Below the pieces are notes generated by a model. That model made no database searches, was not told where the DNA came from, and was given only the letters and a program-made list of their open reading frames with translations. 64,000 nt of DNA from Enteractinococcus fodinae (GTDB lineage: Bacteria; Actinomycetota; Actinomycetes; Actinomycetales; Micrococcaceae), in assembly GCF_031458395.1 (NCBI RefSeq), contig NZ_JAVDYJ010000001.1, forward strand, positions 2,728,001-2,792,000. The letters are read 5' to 3'. A program made the position numbers and the translations under genes. Below, one piece after another: positions 45,419 to 53,508 of this stretch. Every line of letters begins with the position of its first letter. Position 1 is the first letter of the stretch.

Positions 45419-45435
45419 ATCGGTCTGGCACCGAT
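45419..45435. promoter_or_regulatory. Palindrome before the SDR-ACAD operon
   Basis: ATCGGT-CTGGC-ACCGAT, perfect 6-bp arms with a 5-bp spacer, 28 bp upstream of the SDR start; TetR-like operator shape, regulator unknown. Confidence 0.45.
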
Positions 45436-45573
45436 GCCACAATACCCTCAAACGTGTCGTATGTCACTAGCTGCAGCTCAGCGCGTCACGCAAGGCGCAG
45501 AAACTAGCTCTTGTTGTAACGCAGGACACGATTCTGCCACCTACGGGGCGCGCACACTTTATTTTTTGTTGAA

Positions 45574-45605
45574 TATAGGGTGTGATGCTGAGAGGGAAAT
45601 CACAC
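45574..45605 (+). promoter_or_regulatory. -10 box plus TGTGAT-N12-ATCACA repeat before binding-protein gene 3
   Basis: TATAGG (45574-45579) then TGTGATGCTGAG...AAATCACAC (45581-45605). The repeat spans the expected transcription start, as repressor sites do. Twenty-two of 25 bases match the copy at 47115. Confidence 0.6.
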
Positions 45606-45687
45606 CACAGAACCTGAGCAACTCTTTCTTGGAGACGTCTGTTTCCTCAGGTCATCGCCTAGAAAACCACGACGAGAGCGTACATTT

Positions 45688-46968
45688 ATGACGAAACACA
45701 GAACGACTGGAACGGTCAAAACCCTCAGTATGATCGCAGCTGCCGGACTGCTCCTAACAGCATGCGCCGGTGAGGCAGGCAATGCTGCAAACGATGCGGA
45801 AGAGACAGGCTTCGAATACGGCGCACCGCAAGAAGAAGTCAATGAGGTGATTGCTGACTTGGAGCCCGTCGAGTTGACCTACCAAGCTTCGGCAGCTTCA
45901 CCAAACTCTCTCATGGCAGCAGCCGCGGAGTCTTATCGCGACTACATCGAGGAACGCTCGAACGGCCAGATCACCCTCGACGTTATCTGGGGTCAGGCTA
46001 TCGCCGATTACCCAGAGGTTGACGATGCCTTGGCCGATGGTCGCCTTGATCTGGCCTACGCGCTTCCGATTTATAACCCCAATGACTACCCATCCTTTGA
46101 TGCCGTAGCGACCGCACTGGCAGGACTCCCCGTCAGCCCGGTCGCGGGTGAAGCCATCTATAACGCGGTCTCGATGGACATCGGTTGGCAGAACGAGTCG
46201 TTACTTGCAGAATATGAGGCGCAAGGCGTTACTCCCCTAACACCTATCGTCAGCTCTGGCGGCTACTACTCAGTCTGCGCCGATGAAGGCGTTTCTGCTG
46301 AAGACTGGAACGGCCGTCAGATCCGGGTGGCAAGCACCTCCCATCACGGTGTAGCCGAAGCGATCGGAGCTTCACCAGTGTCTATGGAGTACGTCGAAGT
46401 ATACGAAGCATTGCAGCGCGGCACGGTCGATTGCAGTTTCGCCCAGCTGATTCCTTCAGCCGAAGCGGGACTTCTCGAAGTCGCTCCCCACGTGGGCTAC
46501 AGCTCCGATGACCACAGCATGTCTTCGCGCGCTGTAGGCGCCGAGCTGGCTGGCGCAAGCTTCAATGATCTTCCTCTGGCGTATCGGCAGATCATTTTCG
46601 ATGCTTCCCAGGCTAGATTTGCCGCCGGCGTTCCGCTTGTCGCAAGTGGGAATGCTGAAGCAGTACGCCAGGTCAAAGAGGCCAACGGCACGATCGAACA
46701 GTTCGACAGTGAGACCGAAGAAACCATCGGCGAAACGAATCAACAGCAGCTCGAGGCGGTCATTGAAAGCGGCATCCTCGGCGAGGACATCGGCGAACGC
46801 GTACAAGAGGCCGCTGACAAGTGGACCTCCGCCGCGGAGGAAATCGGCATTGAAGATCAAGGTTCCCTCGAAGACCTCGACGAATGGTGGAACGCCGACG
46901 ACTACGACTTTGAAGCGCTTGGTCAACGCGTTTTTGAAGACAGTGCACTTGCCCACCGTCCAGAATAA
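45688..46968 (+). CDS. dctP: TRAP transporter solute-binding lipoprotein (DctP family), paralogue 3
   Basis: 426 residues. Lipobox LLLTAC (Cys about 26), then GFEYGAPQEEVNEVIADLEP (about 41-60) and VELTYQASAASPN. DctP domain segments VIWGQAIADYPEVDDALADGRLDLAYALPIYNP, DWNGRQIRVASTSHHG, EALQRGTVDCSFAQ; ends LAHRPE. Nearly a copy of the next gene: whole stretches such as ADGRLDLAYALPIYNP and GEAIYNAVS are identical, and the leader GAGAG..TACATTTATGAC is shared, so the gene and promoter were duplicated in tandem. Binds an organic acid for the shared DctQM permease (inference). Confidence 0.94.
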   Translation: MTKHRTTGTVKTLSMIAAAGLLLTACAGEAGNAANDAEETGFEYGAPQEEVNEVIADLEPVELTYQASAASPNSLMAAAAESYRDYIEERSNGQITLDVIWGQAIADYPEVDDALADGRLDLAYALPIYNPNDYPSFDAVATALAGLPVSPVAGEAIYNAVSMDIGWQNESLLAEYEAQGVTPLTPIVSSGGYYSVCADEGVSAEDWNGRQIRVASTSHHGVAEAIGASPVSMEYVEVYEALQRGTVDCSFAQLIPSAEAGLLEVAPHVGYSSDDHSMSSRAVGAELAGASFNDLPLAYRQIIFDASQARFAAGVPLVASGNAEAVRQVKEANGTIEQFDSETEETIGETNQQQLEAVIESGILGEDIGERVQEAADKWTSAAEEIGIEDQGSLEDLDEWWNADDYDFEALGQRVFEDSALAHRPE

Positions 46969-47003
46969 AACCTCTTCGATACCCTGAAGCTCCCTACTCG
47001 CCC

Positions 47004-47036
47004 TCTGGCCGACCCCTCAGAAGAGGTGTCGGCCAG
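47004..47036 (+). terminator. Hairpin after binding-protein gene 3
   Basis: Fifteen-bp stem TCTGGCCGACCCCTC / GAGGTGTCGGCCAGA with one mismatch; no T run, so attenuation or partial termination is possible. Confidence 0.55.
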
Positions 47037-47083
47037 ATCCGGCTGTGTGAGGGTAGCCCAAGAAATTTAACTCACCCCAGCGA

Positions 47084-47138
47084 TTGCAGACTTTATCTTT
47101 CCGCCTTTATAGTATGTGATACTGAGAGGTAGATCACA
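47084..47138 (+). promoter_or_regulatory. Promoter and TGTGAT-N12-ATCACA operator before binding-protein gene 4
   Basis: -35 TTGCAG (47084-47089), 18-bp spacer, -10 TATAGT (47108-47113), then TGTGATACTGAG...AGATCACAC (from 47115) over the start site. Layout identical to the promoter of gene 3. Confidence 0.65.
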
Positions 47139-47223
47139 CTCATCACCCGGCGTCACCTTCCTTGGGAATTTTTCTGTTATCCCCCTGCCGGGTTCGAAAC
47201 TCCAACACCGAGAGAATACATTT

Positions 47224-48504
47224 ATGACAAATCAGAGGACACTCAGAACGGCCAAAATCGTCGGTATCATGGCCACCGCCGGACTGTTCCTATCAGCGTG
47301 CGGCGGAGGCGGGAACAACGCTGAAGCTGATTCCGAATCAGCGGGCTTCGAATTTGGAGCGCCACAAGAGGAAGTCAATGAAATAATCGCCGACCTGGAA
47401 CCGGTGACCTTGAACTACCAGGCGGCCGCCGCATCACCAAACTCCATCATGGCCCCGTTTGCCGAGAACTACGCAGATTACATTGAAGAACGCTCGAACG
47501 GACAAATTGAAATCGAGATCATCTGGGGACAGGCAATCGCCGGTTATGACGAGGTTGATGACGCATTAGCGGACGGCCGCCTCGATCTGGCCTACGCGCT
47601 ACCCATCTACAACCCGAGCGACTACCCTTCCTTCGATGCTGCAGCAACCGCCCTGGGCGGTCTACCAATCTCCCCTGTAGCAGGCGAGGCAATCTACAAC
47701 GCCGTATCAACCGACATCGGCTGGCAGTCTGAATCACTACTCGAGGAGTATGCAGCGCAGGGCGTCACACCACTGACCCCCATCATTGCCTCGGGCGGTT
47801 ATTACTCCGTTTGCGCTGATGAAGGTGTGTCTGCTGATGACTGGAATGGCCGTCAGATCAGAGTGGCGAGCACTGCTCATCACGGAGTCGCTGATGCTCT
47901 TGGGGCATCCCCTGTCTCCATGGAATATGTCGAAGTGTATGAGGCTCTGCAACGCGGTACTGTCGACTGCAGCTTCGCTCAGCTCATTCCTTCAGCTGAA
48001 GCAGGGCTCTTCGAAGTCGCGCCTAATATTGGCTACAGCTCTGACGATTACAGCATGTCTTCACGTGCGGTTGGCGCAGAACTGGCTGGCTCGAGCTTCG
48101 ATGACCTCCCCTTGGCCTACCAGCAGATTATCTTTGATGCCTCTCAAGCCTCATACACGGGCGTAGTTGAACTCACCGCAAACGGTAATGCCGAGTCCGT
48201 GCGCCAATCGAAAGAAGCCGACGGCAATATCGAACAGTTCGACGAAGAGACTGAAGAAATCATCGGCGAAACTCACCAGCAGCAACTTGCTGAAGTCATC
48301 GAAAACGGACAACTAGGTGATGATATCGCCGAGCGAGTCCAAGCCTCCGCCGAGAAATGGAGCTCCGTCGCCGAGGAGACCGGCATCGTCGATCAAGGGG
48401 ACTTCGAAGACCTCGATGAATGGTGGAACGCAGACGACTACGACTTTGACGCTATGGCCCAGCGTGTCTACGAAGACACCGCGCTCGCCCACCGCCCGGA
48501 GTAA
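47224..48504 (+). CDS. dctP: TRAP transporter solute-binding lipoprotein (DctP family), paralogue 4
   Basis: 426 residues from ATG 47224; the frame opens 36 codons earlier through the promoter, so that start is rejected. Lipobox LFLSAC (Cys about 26) followed by GGGGNN, then GFEFGAPQEEVNEIIADLEP. DctP segments as in paralogue 3, with substitutions clustered in the first domain (IMAPFAENYADYIEERSNGQIEIEIIWGQAIAGYDEV) and near residue 285 (SYTGVVELTANG), which could tune the ligand. Ends LAHRPE. Only 41 bases precede the acyl-CoA synthetase gene, so import and activation are likely co-transcribed. Confidence 0.94.
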   Translation: MTNQRTLRTAKIVGIMATAGLFLSACGGGGNNAEADSESAGFEFGAPQEEVNEIIADLEPVTLNYQAAAASPNSIMAPFAENYADYIEERSNGQIEIEIIWGQAIAGYDEVDDALADGRLDLAYALPIYNPSDYPSFDAAATALGGLPISPVAGEAIYNAVSTDIGWQSESLLEEYAAQGVTPLTPIIASGGYYSVCADEGVSADDWNGRQIRVASTAHHGVADALGASPVSMEYVEVYEALQRGTVDCSFAQLIPSAEAGLFEVAPNIGYSSDDYSMSSRAVGAELAGSSFDDLPLAYQQIIFDASQASYTGVVELTANGNAESVRQSKEADGNIEQFDEETEEIIGETHQQQLAEVIENGQLGDDIAERVQASAEKWSSVAEETGIVDQGDFEDLDEWWNADDYDFDAMAQRVYEDTALAHRPE

Positions 48505-48545
48505 TTGGCCAAACTGATTCATTCACATTAGAACATCGGAGAACT

Positions 48546-50126
48546 ATGTTTACGACCCCCGGAGAGATTTACGAGCACTCCTTCCGCGTTCACAGTAACC
48601 TCACCGCGTTGCGCGAGGACACCCGGGAATTTACCTACAAGGAGATATGGACCTGGTCAGATGCAACCATCGACCAGCTTCGCGACCTCGGCATCGGAAA
48701 TGATGACGTGGTTGGTATCTTCGCAGGCAACCGCGCCGAATGGGCAGTAGTGGATTCCGCAATTGCTCGCATGGGCGCGGTACGCACCCCCGCCAATTAC
48801 ATGTCAGCTATCGATACCGTCGTGTACCAACTCAACTATGCCGGTGCCAAGGTTGTCGTCACCGATTTCGACCTTGGCACCGCTCTCCTCGAGCAGCTCG
48901 GCGAGAATCACGGCATAACCATCATTCAGTTGTCCGACCCTCAAGGGCGACGGATCCCGGGCTCGATCGCGCACGTTGACCCGCCGGGCCCGGAAGTTGA
49001 CGGCCGCGACACGGTTCATCATCGAGACCCGAACTCTCGTTCCAGCATCAACTTCACCGGTGGGACCACCGGGAAACCGAAGGCCGTCTCACACTCGGCC
49101 CGGTCTGCTGCCGCAGCGTTGTATATCCAGATGATCGAGGCAGAGATCGGCGTCGGAGAACGGATGCTTGTGATGTCTCCGCTGGCTCATGCCGGTGGGG
49201 CACTCATGCAGGCTGGCATCGCACGTGGTGCCAATATTCGGATTCTCGACTCCTTCGACGCACATCGCACAGTTGAGTTGCTGATGCATGATGACATCAC
49301 CTGGACGTTCATGGTGCCGACGATGATTTATCGGGTGCTCGATGTCATTGACGAATTGCCCGAAATCCCGAAGCTTGCACTACGTACCGTTCTCTATGGC
49401 GCCGCTCCTATGTCACCGACCCGCCTGGAACACGGGCTGAAAGTCTTTGGCCAGGTCTTCATTCAGCTCTTCGGCCAGACCGAAGCGCCACAGTTCTGCA
49501 CCCGACTGTCGAAGCTCGACCATGACCTAGACCGCCCGGAGTTGCTGACGTCGTGCGGGAACCCTTCGCTATTCACCGAGGTCAGAGTCACTGATGACCA
49601 CGGCAATACGCTGCCACCTGGTGAACTCGGAGAAATCAGTGTGCTCACGCCCTTCGCGCTCACCGAGTACATTGGCAACCCTGAGGCTACCGCCGAGAAG
49701 TTCTGGGGCGATTGGGTGCGAACAGGTGACATGGGCACCATGGACGAGCAAGGCTACGTCTACCTGAAAGACCGCCGCAATGACATGATCATTTCGGGCG
49801 GGTTCAACGTCTATTCCCGTGAGGTAGAGGACGTACTGTCCAAGCACCCGCAGGTTTCGCAGGCGGCTGTTATCGGTATCCCACACGATGACTGGGGCGA
49901 AGCGGTTCACGCTGTTGTTGTGCTTCGAGAACCTGAGGCCGGGACATCGTCTGAGACATTAACAGAAGACGAGTTGATCGATTTCTGCCGGAACAAGCTG
50001 GCCGGATACGCTCGCCCGAAAACCGTTGAGTTCGTCCCTGAGCTACCCGTGACGCCATTCGGCAAGATCGATAAGAAAGTCTTACGTGCCACACACTGGG
50101 AAGGCATGGCCCGGGCTATCGGGTAA
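48546..50126 (+). CDS. Acyl-CoA synthetase
   Basis: 526 residues; GGAGAAC precedes the ATG. AMP-binding NFTGGTTGKPKAVSHS (about 167-182), in which the usual YTSGTTG is NFTGGTTG, then LFGQTEAPQFCTRL (about 310-323), VRTGDMGTMDEQGYVYLKDRRNDMIISGGFNVYSREVEDVL and C-terminal PVTPFGKIDKKVLR with the adenylation Lys. Activates an acid to acyl-CoA; probably the acid brought in by the binding protein encoded just upstream. FadD3/FadD17-like in general shape, but no exact substrate can be assigned. Confidence 0.92.
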   Translation: MFTTPGEIYEHSFRVHSNLTALREDTREFTYKEIWTWSDATIDQLRDLGIGNDDVVGIFAGNRAEWAVVDSAIARMGAVRTPANYMSAIDTVVYQLNYAGAKVVVTDFDLGTALLEQLGENHGITIIQLSDPQGRRIPGSIAHVDPPGPEVDGRDTVHHRDPNSRSSINFTGGTTGKPKAVSHSARSAAAALYIQMIEAEIGVGERMLVMSPLAHAGGALMQAGIARGANIRILDSFDAHRTVELLMHDDITWTFMVPTMIYRVLDVIDELPEIPKLALRTVLYGAAPMSPTRLEHGLKVFGQVFIQLFGQTEAPQFCTRLSKLDHDLDRPELLTSCGNPSLFTEVRVTDDHGNTLPPGELGEISVLTPFALTEYIGNPEATAEKFWGDWVRTGDMGTMDEQGYVYLKDRRNDMIISGGFNVYSREVEDVLSKHPQVSQAAVIGIPHDDWGEAVHAVVVLREPEAGTSSETLTEDELIDFCRNKLAGYARPKTVEFVPELPVTPFGKIDKKVLRATHWEGMARAIG

Positions 50127-50150
50127 CGACTGCCGTTCTCGCACGCTTAA

Positions 50151-50196
50151 GCTCTGGTCGGTCCCGCTTGCTGAGGTCGACCAGAGCTCTTTCTTA
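50151..50196 (+). terminator. Rho-independent terminator after the synthetase gene
   Basis: AGCTCTGGTCG / CGACCAGAGCT stem followed by CTTTCTT. Confidence 0.82.
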
Positions 50197-50316
50197 GTCC
50201 TGGTGAAACTGCGCCAAGCAGTTGATTCGCCCGGAGAATTTACTCGTCTGCAGCGATGTTCCACGGACATGTTCAACCCCTTAGCGCATAATGCAGTATT
50301 CTCGCCAGAATATATC

Positions 50317-50363
50317 TTGACCTGTGGCACTAATCACAGATAAGCTAGCGATCGATCGGTCGC
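50317..50363 (+). promoter_or_regulatory. Promoter region of binding-protein gene 5 with CRP-like and TetR-like sites
   Basis: Possible -35 TTGACC (50317-50322); CRP/GlxR-like TGTGGCACTAATCACA (50323-50338); then GCGATCGATCGGTCGC (50348-50363), a near-palindrome whose 15-bp core AGCGATCGATCGGTC also occurs before the synthetase gene at 16.4 kb. The -10 box is weak (TAAGCT), so an activator may be needed. Confidence 0.55.
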
Positions 50364-50426
50364 CTATATATCCCGGTGACTCTCTCATTCTTCATTTGTA
50401 TAACCCTCCCCTGAAAGGCCGTACCC

Positions 50427-51716
50427 ATGCCATTTAAAAATAGGGCTCCTCGAACACGGAGATCGCTTGCTACTGTCTCTTTCGGCGCGGTCGCAGCACT
50501 ATTGCTATCAAGCTGCGGCGGCTCTGCGGGTGGTGGTGCAAGCGCAGAAGCGGGAGATGGTTTCGAATACGGGGCATCACAGGAAGAGGTTAGCGAAGCT
50601 ATAGCCGACCTCGAGCCAGTGACGCTGACGTATCAACCCGGCGCTGCGTCTCCAAATACGCCAAATGCCGCTAATGCACACGCTTTCGTCGAAGCTATCG
50701 AAGAGCGCTCCGAGGGCAAAATCAACTTCGAGGTCGCTTGGGGCCAGTCGATTGCCGATCACGGTGAGATAGAGGCTGCCCTTGCTGATGGTCGTATCGA
50801 CATCGCTTTCGTCGCTACGATCTATCAGCCGGATGAGTATCCGGTGGCTGACTCCTTCAGCAAACTGACGCACTATTCTGCACCCAGCCCACTGGTCGGT
50901 GAAGTTGTCTCGGCGGCCATGATGAGCGACCTAGGGTGGAATAGTGATGAGTTGCTAGCAGAATACTCGGATAAGGGCCTCGTGCCGCTCTCTCCAATGA
51001 TGAGCTCCGGCGACTACTACACGGCCTGTGGCCAGCCTGGAACGAGTCTTGAAGATTGGGACGGTCGACAAATGCGCATCGCCGGAAGCGCACACAGTGC
51101 CATTGCAGAGGGCATCGGCGCCACAGGCGTATCGATGGCATATAACGAGCTCTTCGAAGCCATCCAGCGAGGTACTGTCGACTGTACTTTCACTCAACCG
51201 CAAGTCGCCGGAGGGGTAGGCATTATGGAAGCCGCACCTTATCTCGGGATATTTTCTGATCGACGCATGACGGGATCGGCAACATCCGGAAATATCGCCG
51301 GCTCTGGCTTCCAATCCCTACCACTGGCATATCAGCAAATCATATTCGATGCGCAAATCGACCACTTCCATGGCAACTTGGTTGCCACAATGGATGCCGC
51401 CCTTCAGATGGTTCACGATCTGAACGATGCCGGCGGGGAAGTCTCAACTTTTGAACCCGACGCGGAAGCACGCATCCAAGAAATTCAAGAGGAGCTCGTC
51501 GACGAGATGATTGCTGAAGGTCGCCTCGATCAGGGCATCCGTGATCGAATGCAAGAGCTTGAAGAAAAATGGACTGGCATTGTCGAAGAACTCGGGTATG
51601 AGGACGGCGGCAGCCTGGCAGAACTCGACGAGTGGTATGAAGAAGGCAGTGTCGACTTCCGCCCGGTAAGCCAGGCACTGTTCGAAGACGCTGCACTCCC
51701 CCACCGCCCACAGTAA
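50427..51716 (+). CDS. dctP: TRAP transporter solute-binding lipoprotein (DctP family), paralogue 5
   Basis: 429 residues; AAAGG upstream of the ATG. Arg-rich n-region and lipobox LLLSSC (Cys about 30), Gly/Ser linker, then GFEYGASQEEVSEAIADLEP and VTLTYQPGAASPN. DctP segments VAWGQSIADHGEIEAALADGRIDIAF, DWDGRQMRIAGSAHSA, EAIQRGTVDCTFTQ, ending LPHRPQ. Groups by eye with paralogue 1. Followed by a hairpin, then an acyl-CoA synthetase gene 145 bases further on. Presumed high-affinity carboxylate receptor lacking its own membrane subunits. Confidence 0.93.
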   Translation: MPFKNRAPRTRRSLATVSFGAVAALLLSSCGGSAGGGASAEAGDGFEYGASQEEVSEAIADLEPVTLTYQPGAASPNTPNAANAHAFVEAIEERSEGKINFEVAWGQSIADHGEIEAALADGRIDIAFVATIYQPDEYPVADSFSKLTHYSAPSPLVGEVVSAAMMSDLGWNSDELLAEYSDKGLVPLSPMMSSGDYYTACGQPGTSLEDWDGRQMRIAGSAHSAIAEGIGATGVSMAYNELFEAIQRGTVDCTFTQPQVAGGVGIMEAAPYLGIFSDRRMTGSATSGNIAGSGFQSLPLAYQQIIFDAQIDHFHGNLVATMDAALQMVHDLNDAGGEVSTFEPDAEARIQEIQEELVDEMIAEGRLDQGIRDRMQELEEKWTGIVEELGYEDGGSLAELDEWYEEGSVDFRPVSQALFEDAALPHRPQ

Positions 51717-51729
51717 CGCTCTGGGCAGC

Positions 51730-51772
51730 GGCCGGTTCGTCACGATTCTCCTAGGAACCTGACGAACCGGCC
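51730..51772 (+). terminator. Terminator after binding-protein gene 5
   Basis: Perfect 12-bp stem GGCCGGTTCGTC / GACGAACCGGCC, tail ACTTCTGTTCC. Confidence 0.75.
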
Positions 51773-51861
51773 ACTTCTGTTCCCAAGTCGGCCGGAACAA
51801 TATCTTGCCTTTCTGAGCTACAACGCCTACGCATAATCCGAGGAACGACGAAGGAACTTCA

Positions 51862-53421
51862 GTGACCATTGAATTCAAACTGGCCCGCACCCAACTCCCG
51901 ACCGCTGACATCTATCGCCACGCCTACGAACTGCCGGACCATCCGGCTCTGGTGGGAGAAACCACCGTTACGTACGGCGAACTCCTCCAACGAGTGCAGC
52001 AAACAGCTACTCGCTTAGCCGACGTCGGCATCACCCGCGGCGATCGCGTGGCGATTGTGGCCGGCAACTGCGTCGAATTTCCCATCCTCACCTACGCGGT
52101 CAATTACCTGGGTGCCATCATCGTGCCCGTGAACTTTCGGCTCTCCGTAGGTGAAATCGCATATATCCTCGGCAACTGTGAGCCGACCATTGTGGTTACC
52201 GATGCAGAGCGCTCTGAGGTCACGAGAGCAGCCGCTGGATCGACCCCCGTCCTGGATCTGGCCGAGACCACATCACCGGGCCATGACCCCCAGGTCCCAG
52301 AGCCGGTGATCTGCGATCTACACGATGACCGAGCCATTATGTATACCTCCGGTACCACAGGCCGCCCCAAAGGCGCAGTCCTTTCGTACATGAACTTCCT
52401 GTCTGCGACCACGAACTCGTCTATATCATGGGGCTACGTGCCCGGTGAGGACTCGGTTCTCATCCCGTCCCCGATGTTCCATATCTCGGCTTTCAGCGTC
52501 TTCACAACCAGTATCGCCAACGCGGTGACCGCGATTATCCCGCCATCAACAGGATTCGATGCCGCAGAAATGTTGGATCTGATGGAAGCACACCGTGTCA
52601 CTCACACGTTCGGGGTTCCCACCCAATGGCAGATGATCGTGGACGAACAACGCCGCAAATCTCGAAAATTGAATCTGCGGTTCTACAACTGGGGTGCCGC
52701 ACCGGCCACCGAAGAGTTACTCACGGCATTACGCGACACCTTCCCTGACGCCATCTCACAAGCGGCGTTCGGCCAGACAGAAACCACCGCTAGCGGTGTT
52801 TCTCTCGGACACGAAGACTCGCTGCGCAAACTTGGATCCGTCGGCAAGGCCAATCGCAATTTCGCGATACGAATCGTGGATGCCGAAATGAACGATGTTC
52901 CCGTCAATGAGGTCGGTGAGATCGTCTACCGAGGGCCGGGCGTAATGAGTCGGTTTTGGAACAACGAGGAGGCAACGGCCGAAGCCTTCGCTGGCGGTTG
53001 GTTCCACTCTGGTGACTTAGTCCGCAAGGATGAGGACGGCTTCCTCTACGTGGTCGATCGAGTCAAGGACATGATCGTATCCGGTGGAGAAAATATCTAC
53101 TGCGCCGAACTAGAAAACGTCATCGCATGGCACCCGAAAATCGCCGAAGTATCCGTTGTGGGAAGAGCTGATCACAAATGGGGAGAAATCCCGGTGGCAA
53201 TTGTCGTGCCGCACGATCACAACGAACCGCCCACGCTGGAAGAGATCCGCGACTTCTGTGAGGGAGACCTCGCCCGCTATAAGCTGCCGAAAGATCTCAT
53301 CATTCAACCGGCCCTTCCCCGAAACGGCATCGGCAAGATTCAGAAGACAACATTGCGCCAGCTCGTCAGCGATCGCGACGTTGATTCCCCACAATTATCA
53401 TCCTCGACACCTCGAACATAA
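51862..53421 (+). CDS. Acyl-CoA synthetase (class I adenylate-forming)
   Basis: 519 residues, GTG start five bases after AAGGAA. AMP-binding MYTSGTTGRPKGAVLSY (about 159-175), FGQTETTASGVSLGHEDSLRKLGSVGK (about 305-331), FHSGDLVRKDEDGFLYVVDRVKDMIVSGGENIYCAELENV (about 379-418), GIGKIQKTTLRQLV. Paralogue of the 14.8-16.4 kb synthetase along the whole length. Lies downstream of binding-protein gene 5, giving another receptor-plus-ligase neighbourhood. Convergent with the racemase gene. Confidence 0.93.
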   Translation: MTIEFKLARTQLPTADIYRHAYELPDHPALVGETTVTYGELLQRVQQTATRLADVGITRGDRVAIVAGNCVEFPILTYAVNYLGAIIVPVNFRLSVGEIAYILGNCEPTIVVTDAERSEVTRAAAGSTPVLDLAETTSPGHDPQVPEPVICDLHDDRAIMYTSGTTGRPKGAVLSYMNFLSATTNSSISWGYVPGEDSVLIPSPMFHISAFSVFTTSIANAVTAIIPPSTGFDAAEMLDLMEAHRVTHTFGVPTQWQMIVDEQRRKSRKLNLRFYNWGAAPATEELLTALRDTFPDAISQAAFGQTETTASGVSLGHEDSLRKLGSVGKANRNFAIRIVDAEMNDVPVNEVGEIVYRGPGVMSRFWNNEEATAEAFAGGWFHSGDLVRKDEDGFLYVVDRVKDMIVSGGENIYCAELENVIAWHPKIAEVSVVGRADHKWGEIPVAIVVPHDHNEPPTLEEIRDFCEGDLARYKLPKDLIIQPALPRNGIGKIQKTTLRQLVSDRDVDSPQLSSSTPRT

Positions 53422-53450
53422 GGTATCGCGAAGACCACGTCTGAGAGACG

Positions 53451-53494
53451 AAGCGTCCCCGGCTGGTGAGTGATCTCACCGACCGGGGACGCTT
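53451..53494. terminator. Bidirectional terminator between synthetase and racemase genes
   Basis: AAGCGTCCCCGG / CCGGGGACGCTT stem with an inner GGTGAG / CTCACC helix. Confidence 0.8.
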
Positions 53495-53508
53495 TCAATC
53501 TCGGGTTC

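Noticed and set aside
47116-47223. 36-residue N-terminal extension of receptor 4
   Set aside because: Covers the promoter and operator; the signal peptide and ribosome site support 47224.
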